Assembly (NCBI GenBank): GCA_946481585.1
Contig: CAMLOF010000190.1
Coordinates: forward strand, 1 to 5,964
Direction: 5' to 3'
DNA length: 5,964 nt
DNA from: an uncultured Macromonas sp.
Lineage (GTDB): Bacteria > Pseudomonadota > Gammaproteobacteria > Burkholderiales > Burkholderiaceae
Each line of letters starts with the position of its first letter. Positions within the stretch are counted from its first letter, which is position 1. The notes under the pieces are model-generated. The model worked only from the letters and a program-made list of their open reading frames with translations, was not told the DNA's origin and did not search any database. Both the position numbers and the translations under genes were made by a program. Below are positions 1-4,930 of the stretch, one piece after another.

Positions 1-1155
1 CAGCGCATGTGGTGCGCCAACCAGCAGCAGATGGTGCAGTCCATGCCCGTGCTGGCCGAACAGCCCTTGGTGCTGGTGGACTGGCTGCCCTGGAACCACA
101 CCTTCGGCGGCAACCACAACTTTGGCATGGTGGTCTACCACGGCGGCACGCTGTACATCGACGACGGCAAGCCCACGCCTGCGCTGATGCACGAGACCCT
201 GCGCAACCTGCGCGAAGTCGCCCCCACCGTGTACTTCAACGTGCCAACTGGCTTCGAGGCCATAGCCAACGCCATGAAGACCGATGATCTGTTGCGCAAG
301 ACGCTGCTGTCGCGCGTGAAGATGTTCTTCTACGCCGGTGCCGCGCTGGCCCAGCCCGTGTGGGACAGCCTGTACGAGAGCGAGGAGCGCGAAATCGGCC
401 AGCGCATCGTCATGGGCACAGGCCTGGGCATGACCGAATCGGGCCCCTTCGGCATTTTCGTGACCAACCCCTACGTGAAAGCTGGCGACCTGGGCCTGCC
501 CACCCCCGGCCTGGAACTCAAGCTGGTGGACATGGAAGGCAAGACAGAAGTCCGCTACAAGGGCCCCAACATCACCCCCGGCTACTGGCGCGCCCCGCAG
601 GACACCGCCGACGCCTTCGACGAAGAAGGCTTCTTCAAGACGGGTGACGCGGTCAAGTGGATCGACGAGACCGACATTCACCTGGGCCTGAAGTTCGACG
701 GTCGCATTGCCGAAGACTTCAAGCTCGCCACCGGCACCTTTGTGAGCGTGGGCCCGCTGCGCGCCAAGATCATCGCGGCGGGTGCACCGTACATCCAGGA
801 CGTGGTGCTGACCGGCCTGAACCTGAAGGAAGTGGGGGCCATGGTGTTCCCCACGCCCAAGGTACGCGAACTCTCTGGTCTGCCTGCCGACGCTTCGCTG
901 CACGACGTGCTGGAAAGCGCCCCGGTGCTGGCCCATTTCCAGACCGTGGTGAACGAACTGGCCAAAGCCGCCACAGGCAGTGCCAACCGCATCGCCCGCC
1001 TGTGCCTGCTGGCCGACGCGCCCACCATCGACCGTGGCGAGATCACCGACAAGGGCTCCATCAACCAGCGCGCCGTGCTCACGCACCGTGCCGACACCGT
1101 GGCCGCCCTGCACGAGGACCGCCTGCACCACATCCTCAAGCCTCAGGCGCACTGA
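1..1155 (+). CDS. fcs: Feruloyl-CoA synthetase-type acyl-CoA ligase, 5'-truncated by the window edge
   Basis: Adenylate-forming ligase that would convert a hydroxycinnamate such as ferulate or p-coumarate, with ATP and CoA, to its CoA thioester in the cytoplasm. The frame is open from base 1 (Gln-Arg-Met...), so the Met at base 7 is internal and the true start lies upstream; the ATP-binding P-loop is therefore missing here. Visible landmarks are DWLPWNHTFGG at 79-111, the A5-like MGTGLGMTESGP at 412-447, RYKGPNITPGYWR near 553-591, the hinge/A8 motif GRIAEDFK at 700-723 and the C-terminal GEITDKGSINQ, whose AAG at 1051-1053 encodes the presumed catalytic lysine. GRIAEDFK followed by a TGTFVSVGP stretch is characteristic, as I recall it, of the Fcs branch rather than fatty acyl or acetyl ligases. 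It ends in TGA 14 bases before the thiolase and is probably in the same operon. The aromatic substrate is a family-level inference, supported by the thioesterase downstream. Confidence 0.85.
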   Translation, partial: QRMWCANQQQMVQSMPVLAEQPLVLVDWLPWNHTFGGNHNFGMVVYHGGTLYIDDGKPTPALMHETLRNLREVAPTVYFNVPTGFEAIANAMKTDDLLRKTLLSRVKMFFYAGAALAQPVWDSLYESEEREIGQRIVMGTGLGMTESGPFGIFVTNPYVKAGDLGLPTPGLELKLVDMEGKTEVRYKGPNITPGYWRAPQDTADAFDEEGFFKTGDAVKWIDETDIHLGLKFDGRIAEDFKLATGTFVSVGPLRAKIIAAGAPYIQDVVLTGLNLKEVGAMVFPTPKVRELSGLPADASLHDVLESAPVLAHFQTVVNELAKAATGSANRIARLCLLADAPTIDRGEITDKGSINQRAVLTHRADTVAALHEDRLHHILKPQAH

Positions 1156-1159
1156 AAGC

Positions 1160-1163
1160 GGAG
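1160..1163 (+). promoter_or_regulatory. Shine-Dalgarno GGAG for the thiolase
   Basis: GGAG lies six bases before the ATG at 1170, in the 14-base gap after the ligase stop codon. It supports this start over the longer open frame, which extends back to 657 inside the ligase gene. Confidence 0.65.
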
Positions 1164-1169
1164 CAAAAC

Positions 1170-2414
1170 ATGGCCAACAAGGGTTTCTTCAGCGCGTTCG
1201 ACGATGTGTGGATGCTTGATGGCGTGCGCACGCCGATGGTGGACTACTGCGGCGCGCTCGGTCACATCTCCCCCACTGACCTGGGCATCAAGGCTGCACG
1301 CGCCGTGCTGGAACGCGCGGGTGTGCCCGGCGAGCACATTGGTTCGGTGGTCACGGGCAACATGGCCCCTGGCGACTTCGACCAGTTCTTCCTGCCGCGT
1401 CACATCGGCCTGTACGCCGGGGTGCCGGTGGAAGTGCCCGCCATCATGGCGCAGCGCATCTGCGGCACGGGCTTCGAGCTGTTCCGCCAGGCGGGTGAAC
1501 ACATCCAGGGCGGTGCCTGCGACGCCGCGCTGGTGGTGGGTACCGAAAGCATGACGCGCAACCCCATCGCCGCCTTCGACCACCGCACCGGCTTCAAGCT
1601 CGGTTCGCCGGTGGGGTTCAAGGACTACATGTGGGAGGCGCTGAAGGACCCGGCGGCCGGCATCAACATGATCCAGACCGCCGAGAACCTGGCGAAGAAA
1701 TACGGCATCACCCGCGAGGCGGTGGACGAGTTCGCCAGCGCGTCCTTTGCCAAGGCCGTGGCCGCGCAGGAAAGCGGCTTTCTGGCGGGCGAGATCGTGC
1801 CCGTGGTGAGCGAGAAGTTCGAACTGGAAGGCTACAAGCCGCGCGGCATCAAGCTGCAAGGCAAGGTGTCCGAGGTGAGCACCGACACGCACCCGCGCCT
1901 GTCACCGGTGGAAGTGCTGGCCAAGCTCAAACCTGTGTACGAAGGCGGCGTGCAGACCGGCGGCAACAGTTCCGCGCTGGTGGACGCCGCAGCGGCAGCC
2001 GTGGTGGCGTCTGGCGCCTATGCCAAGGCACAAGGCAAGAAGCCGCTGGCCCGGGTCGTGGCCGCTGCCGCCGTGGGCGTACTGCCCGAGATCATGGGCA
2101 TCGGCCCGGCACCGGCCATCCGCCTGCTGCTGGAACGCACCGGCCTGAAGCTGGACGACATTGCCCGCTTCGAGGTGAACGAGGCCCAAGGCGCACAGAC
2201 CCTGGCCGTGGCGCGGGAGTTGGGCATGGACCTGGCGCGCCTGAACGTCAACGGCGGCGCCATTGCCCTGGGCCACCCGCTGGCCTGCACCGGCGTGCGC
2301 CTGACCATCACCCTGGCGCGCGAACTGCGCCGCAGCCAGCAACGCTGGGGCATTTCCAGCGCGTGCGTGGGCGGCGGCCAAGGCATTGCGCTGCTGATCG
2401 AGAACCCCCTTTAA
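1170..2414 (+). CDS. Thiolase (acetyl-CoA acyltransferase), probable phenylpropanoid beta-ketothiolase
   Basis: 414-residue thiolase, close to the usual family length of about 390-420. It would cleave an aryl 3-oxopropionyl-CoA with CoA to acetyl-CoA plus an aroyl-CoA; the reverse condensation is possible in principle. The nucleophilic cysteine is Cys98 in RICGTGFEL. The C-terminal catalytic pair is His369 in NGGAIALGHPLACTG (359-375) and Cys399 in SSACVGGGQG (396-405). The oxyanion-hole motif is NEAQGAQ at 337-343, where most thiolases have NEAF. The frame is open upstream to 657, but that part overlaps the ligase in another frame; ATG 1170 with GGAG six bases earlier is the natural start. 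The dehydrogenase starts 12 bases after its TAA. The sequence identifies the thiolase family firmly. The aromatic substrate is inferred from the flanking ligase and hydroxybenzoyl-CoA thioesterase; a fatty-acid or acetoacetyl-CoA thiolase remains possible. Confidence 0.9.
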   Translation: MANKGFFSAFDDVWMLDGVRTPMVDYCGALGHISPTDLGIKAARAVLERAGVPGEHIGSVVTGNMAPGDFDQFFLPRHIGLYAGVPVEVPAIMAQRICGTGFELFRQAGEHIQGGACDAALVVGTESMTRNPIAAFDHRTGFKLGSPVGFKDYMWEALKDPAAGINMIQTAENLAKKYGITREAVDEFASASFAKAVAAQESGFLAGEIVPVVSEKFELEGYKPRGIKLQGKVSEVSTDTHPRLSPVEVLAKLKPVYEGGVQTGGNSSALVDAAAAAVVASGAYAKAQGKKPLARVVAAAAVGVLPEIMGIGPAPAIRLLLERTGLKLDDIARFEVNEAQGAQTLAVARELGMDLARLNVNGGAIALGHPLACTGVRLTITLARELRRSQQRWGISSACVGGGQGIALLIENPL

Positions 2415-2426
2415 ACACAGAACACC

Positions 2427-3212
2427 ATGAACATCCAAGGACAGGCAGCACTGGTCACCGGCGGCGGCTCCGGCCTGGGCGAAGCCACGGCACGTGAACT
2501 GGCCCGCCAGGGCGCCAAGGTCGCCGTGCTCGACATCAACCTGGCCAACGCCGAACGCGTGGCTGGCGACATCAATACCGCCCACGGCGCGGGCACGGCC
2601 ATCGCGCTGCAATGCGACGTGACCAACGGTGACAGCGTGCAGGCTGCCATCAACACCGCCGCTGCCGCACATGGCACGGCGCGTATCCTCATGCAGATCG
2701 CGGGCATCGGCAGCGCCAAGCGCGTCATCGGCAAGGACGGCAGCCCCGCCCCGCTGGAAGACTTTGTGCGCGTGGTCAACGTCAACCTCATCGGCACCTA
2801 CAACGTGGCACGCCTGTTTGCGGCGGCCTGCGCCAAGGCCGAGCCCATGGCAGACGGCGAACGCGGCGCCATGGTGTTCACCGCCTCGGTGGCGGCATTC
2901 GACGGCCAGGTGGGCCAGCAGGCCTACAGCGCGTCCAAGGGCGGCGTGGTGGGCATGACCCTGCCCATGGCGCGCGATCTGGCGCAGCACGGCATCCGCG
3001 TGTGCACGGTGGCGCCGGGCCTGTTTGCCACTCCGTTGATGAAGGAACTGCCCGAGGCGGTGCAGGAATCGCTGGCGGCCAGCATCCCCTTCCCCAAGCG
3101 CCTGGGTAAACCCGAAGAGTTTGCCGAGCTGGCTTGCCATATCGTCAGCAACGGCCACCTCAACGGCGAAGTCATTCGCCTGGACGGCGCGTTGCGCATG
3201 GCCCCTCGCTGA
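2427..3212 (+). CDS. Short-chain dehydrogenase, 3-hydroxyacyl-CoA dehydrogenase type II (HSD10-like)
   Basis: 261-residue classical SDR with the Rossmann motif TGGGSGLG at 11-18 and Asp36 at the end of the second beta strand, which favours NAD(H) over NADP(H). The catalytic set is Asn120 in NVNLIGTYNV, Ser154 in TASVAAFDGQVG, and Tyr167 with Lys171 in YSASK. The stretch TASVAAFDGQVGQQAYSASKGG and the GSPAPLEDFVRVVNVNL region closely resemble mitochondrial type II 3-hydroxyacyl-CoA dehydrogenase (HSD17B10) and its bacterial relatives. The likely reaction is therefore oxidation of an aryl 3-hydroxypropionyl-CoA to the 3-oxo thioester that the upstream thiolase would cleave. The usual NNAG motif reads QIAG at 90-93. 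The start is ATG 2427, 12 bases after the thiolase stop. No good Shine-Dalgarno is visible, so translational coupling to the thiolase is likely. The family is firm; the substrate is inferred from context. Confidence 0.88.
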   Translation: MNIQGQAALVTGGGSGLGEATARELARQGAKVAVLDINLANAERVAGDINTAHGAGTAIALQCDVTNGDSVQAAINTAAAAHGTARILMQIAGIGSAKRVIGKDGSPAPLEDFVRVVNVNLIGTYNVARLFAAACAKAEPMADGERGAMVFTASVAAFDGQVGQQAYSASKGGVVGMTLPMARDLAQHGIRVCTVAPGLFATPLMKELPEAVQESLAASIPFPKRLGKPEEFAELACHIVSNGHLNGEVIRLDGALRMAPR

Positions 3213-3224
3213 AAGAACGAGCAC

Positions 3225-3647
3225 ATGAGCAAGACCGTTGTGTACGAAGTGGAAGTGATGTTTGGCGACTGCGACCCCGCCGGCATCGTCTTCTTCCCCA
3301 ATTTCTCGAAGTGGATGGACGCCTCGTCGCTGAACTTCTTCGTCAAGTGCGGCGTGCCGCCCTGGCGCGAGCTGGTCAAGACGCGCGGCATCGTCGGCAC
3401 GCCCCTGCTGGAAATCAACACCAAGTTCATGCGCCCCGCCACCTACGGCGAACGGCTGCAGGTGCACACCAGCGTCATCGAATGGCGCGACAAGGTGTTC
3501 ATCCACAAACACGTCGTCAAGCGTGGTGACGAGGTGCTGTGCGAAGGCACCGAGACGCGCGCATTCGTCGTGCATCCGCCCGAGAACCCCGACCGCATCA
3601 AGGCCATCCCCGTGCCCGAGGACATCAAGGCACTTTGCGGCGGCTGA
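3225..3647 (+). CDS. 4-Hydroxybenzoyl-CoA thioesterase-like hotdog thioesterase
   Basis: 140-residue single-domain hotdog-fold acyl-CoA thioesterase. The motif FGDCDPAGIVFFPNF (13-27) carries Asp17, which aligns with the catalytic Asp17 of Pseudomonas sp. CBS3 4-hydroxybenzoyl-CoA thioesterase as I remember that sequence. The resemblance continues through KCGVPPWR (41-48), RGIVGTP (54-60), IEWRDKVF (85-92) and the C-terminal LCGG. It would hydrolyse a hydroxybenzoyl-CoA (4-hydroxybenzoyl- or vanilloyl-CoA) to the free acid and CoA, the logical last step after the thiolase. It begins 12 bases after the dehydrogenase stop with only a weak purine-rich site (GAAAGAACGAG) upstream, and ends 43 bases before the transporter binding protein. 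No chlorobenzoate ligase or dehalogenase is visible alongside, so a role in hydroxycinnamate breakdown fits better than dehalogenation. A broader aryl- or acyl-CoA thioesterase is the main alternative. Confidence 0.88.
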   Translation: MSKTVVYEVEVMFGDCDPAGIVFFPNFSKWMDASSLNFFVKCGVPPWRELVKTRGIVGTPLLEINTKFMRPATYGERLQVHTSVIEWRDKVFIHKHVVKRGDEVLCEGTETRAFVVHPPENPDRIKAIPVPEDIKALCGG

Positions 3648-3678
3648 CCGTTTTCCCCCGTTCCTTAACCCACCCCCC

Positions 3679-3683
3679 AGGAG
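3679..3683 (+). promoter_or_regulatory. Shine-Dalgarno AGGAG for the binding protein
   Basis: AGGAG sits seven bases before ATG 3691 and is the best ribosome binding site in the window. It fixes the binding protein start and rules out the open extension back to 3523, which lies inside the thioesterase gene. A strong site suits a protein that is normally made in excess over its permease. Confidence 0.8.
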
Positions 3684-3690
3684 ACAAGCG

Positions 3691-4827
3691 ATGAAAACCA
3701 TGAAAACCCTGATCGCCGTGGCCGTCACGGCACTGGCCGCCACGGCGGCACAAGCCGACATCAAGATCGGCGTGAGCCTCGCGCTTACCGGCCCCGGCTC
3801 CGGCCTGGGCATTCCCATGCAGAACCAGCTCAAGCTGTTCCCGCAGACCATCGGCGGCGAAAAGGTCCAGCTCATCATCCTTGACGATGCCACCGACCCC
3901 GGCAAGGGCGCTGCCAACGCACGCCGCTTCGTCACCGAAGACAAGGTGGACCTGATCATCGGCTCCTGCATCACCGCCGTGGCCGCCGCCATGACGGACA
4001 TCGCCTCCGAGGCGGGCACCGTGCAGCTGGCTGGCTCCCCCGTGGGCGTGCCCCCGGGCAAGGACAAGTGGCTGTTCCGCCTGCCACAGTCCAACACCGT
4101 GATGGGCTTTGCCGCCGTGGAACACATGGTCAAGCAAGGCGTGAAGACGCTGGGCTTCCTGGGCTACACCGACGCCTACGGCGAACAGTGGCTCAAGGAA
4201 ATCCAGCCCCTGCTGGACAACGCTGGCATCAAGCTGGTGGCCACCGAGCGCTTTGCCCGCACCGACACCAGCGTCACCCCGCAGGCCCTCAAGCTCAGCT
4301 CGGCCAACCCTGATGCTGTGCTGATCGTTGCCTCGGGCAGCGGCGCCGCCATGCCGCACATGGCCATGGTGGACCGTGGCTACAAGGGCAAGATCTACCA
4401 GACGCACGCCGCTGCCACCCAGGACCTGATGCGCGTGGGCGGCAAGGCCGTGGAAGGCGCCTTCGTGGTGTCCGGCCCGGCCGTGATCGCCGAGCAGCTG
4501 CCTGACAAGCACCCCTCCAAGCCGGTGGCCGTTGACTTCGTTCAGAAGTACGAAAAGGCCTACGGCCCCAACTCGCGCAACCAGTTCGCAGGCCACGCCT
4601 ACGACGCGCAAGTGGTGCTGGAAAAGGTGGTGCCCATGGCACTGAAGAAGGCCAAGCCCGGCACGCCCGAGTTCCGCGCTGCGCTGCGCGACAGCATGGA
4701 AACAATGGGCCGCACCGTGTTCTCGCACGGCGTGATGAACTGGAAGCCCACCGACCACTGGGGCTACACCATGGAAACGGGTGTGATGCTCAAGGTCGTG
4801 GACGGCAAGTTCAAGGTCGAACAGTAA
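3691..4827 (+). CDS. Periplasmic substrate-binding protein of a branched-chain amino acid-type ABC transporter
   Basis: 378-residue type I periplasmic binding protein (Peripla_BP_6/LivJ-like). The N-terminus is a Sec signal peptide: Lys2 and Lys5, a hydrophobic Ala/Val/Leu stretch from about 7 to 19, and a likely cleavage after Ala22 in TAAQA|DIKIG. There is no lipobox cysteine, so it should be soluble in the periplasm. The mature protein begins with the typical IGVSLALTGPGSGLG strand and ligand loop (26-40), followed by DDATDPGKGAANARR (65-79), GSCITAV (91-97) in the ligand-contact region and GYTDAYGEQW (158-167). It would capture a small ligand and deliver it to the LivH-type permease encoded downstream. 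Neighbouring hydroxycinnamate genes suggest an aromatic acid ligand rather than leucine or valine, but the sequence alone does not show this. The 43-base gap and strong ribosome binding site fit the same transcript or a nearby promoter; I see no convincing promoter. Confidence 0.9.
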   Translation: MKTMKTLIAVAVTALAATAAQADIKIGVSLALTGPGSGLGIPMQNQLKLFPQTIGGEKVQLIILDDATDPGKGAANARRFVTEDKVDLIIGSCITAVAAAMTDIASEAGTVQLAGSPVGVPPGKDKWLFRLPQSNTVMGFAAVEHMVKQGVKTLGFLGYTDAYGEQWLKEIQPLLDNAGIKLVATERFARTDTSVTPQALKLSSANPDAVLIVASGSGAAMPHMAMVDRGYKGKIYQTHAAATQDLMRVGGKAVEGAFVVSGPAVIAEQLPDKHPSKPVAVDFVQKYEKAYGPNSRNQFAGHAYDAQVVLEKVVPMALKKAKPGTPEFRAALRDSMETMGRTVFSHGVMNWKPTDHWGYTMETGVMLKVVDGKFKVEQ

Positions 4828-4838
4828 CTCTCCGCATC

Positions 4839-4859
4839 GAGCCCGGCCGCGCCGGGCTC
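4839..4859 (+). repeat. Perfect 9-bp inverted repeat (stem-loop) after the binding protein gene
   Basis: GAGCCCGGC (4839-4847) and GCCGGGCTC (4851-4859) form a perfect GC-rich 9-bp stem with a 3-base CGC loop, starting 11 bases after the TAA of the binding protein gene. No T-run follows it directly, so on its own it is not a classical terminator. A stem in this position often protects the 3' end of binding protein mRNA in ABC operons, giving more binding protein than permease; that role is inferred here. Confidence 0.7.
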
Positions 4860-4904
4860 ACCTGTGCCCCGGTGGGCAGGTGTGAACGGCGCGGTTTTCT
4901 TTTT
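4847..4904 (+). terminator. Candidate intrinsic terminator/attenuator between binding protein and permease
   Basis: CCGCGCC at 4847-4853 is complementary to GGCGCGG at 4888-4894, which runs straight into the T-rich tract TTTTCTTTTT (4895-4904). The enclosed segment folds as its own hairpin: CACC 4859-4862 with GGTG 4879-4882, and TGCCC 4865-4869 with GGGCA 4874-4878. The outer stem shares bases with the stronger local hairpin at 4839-4859, so the two cannot form together. It could give partial termination before the permease gene. In GC-rich DNA a 7-bp match can occur by chance, hence the modest confidence. Confidence 0.4.
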
Positions 4905-4919
4905 GTCCTGTATAGACCC

Positions 4920-4923
4920 GAGG
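4920..4923 (+). promoter_or_regulatory. Shine-Dalgarno GAGG for the permease
   Basis: GAGG lies seven bases before ATG 4931 and supports that codon as the permease start. It comes after the T-rich tract, so the permease keeps its own ribosome binding site even if the upstream spacer is folded. Confidence 0.6.
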
Positions 4924-4930
4924 CCACCCC

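Noticed and set aside
657..1169. N-terminal extension of the thiolase frame back into the ligase gene
   Set aside because: The extension encodes Arg/Gly/Pro-rich sequence, overlaps the ligase in another frame, and the family's N-terminus begins just after ATG 1170, which has a Shine-Dalgarno.
1143..1892. Antisense frame opposite the thiolase (249 codons)
   Set aside because: His/Arg/Ala-rich shadow translation with no motif; the thiolase on the plus strand has all its catalytic residues.
3523..3690. Upstream start for the binding protein inside the thioesterase gene
   Set aside because: It would bury the clear Sec signal peptide that starts at 3691 and ignores the AGGAG site at 3679-3683.
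1902..4133. Very long antisense open frame (743 codons) on the minus strand
   Set aside because: It runs across three well-supported genes and parts of two others, has a low-complexity His/Gly/Ala/Arg composition without recognisable domains, and is the usual stop-poor shadow of GC-rich genes.
4911..4916. TATAGA as a -10 element for a permease promoter
   Set aside because: Only four of six bases match TATAAT, no -35-like hexamer lies 16-18 bases upstream (that stretch is GGCGCG), and the TG before it has the wrong spacing for an extended -10.
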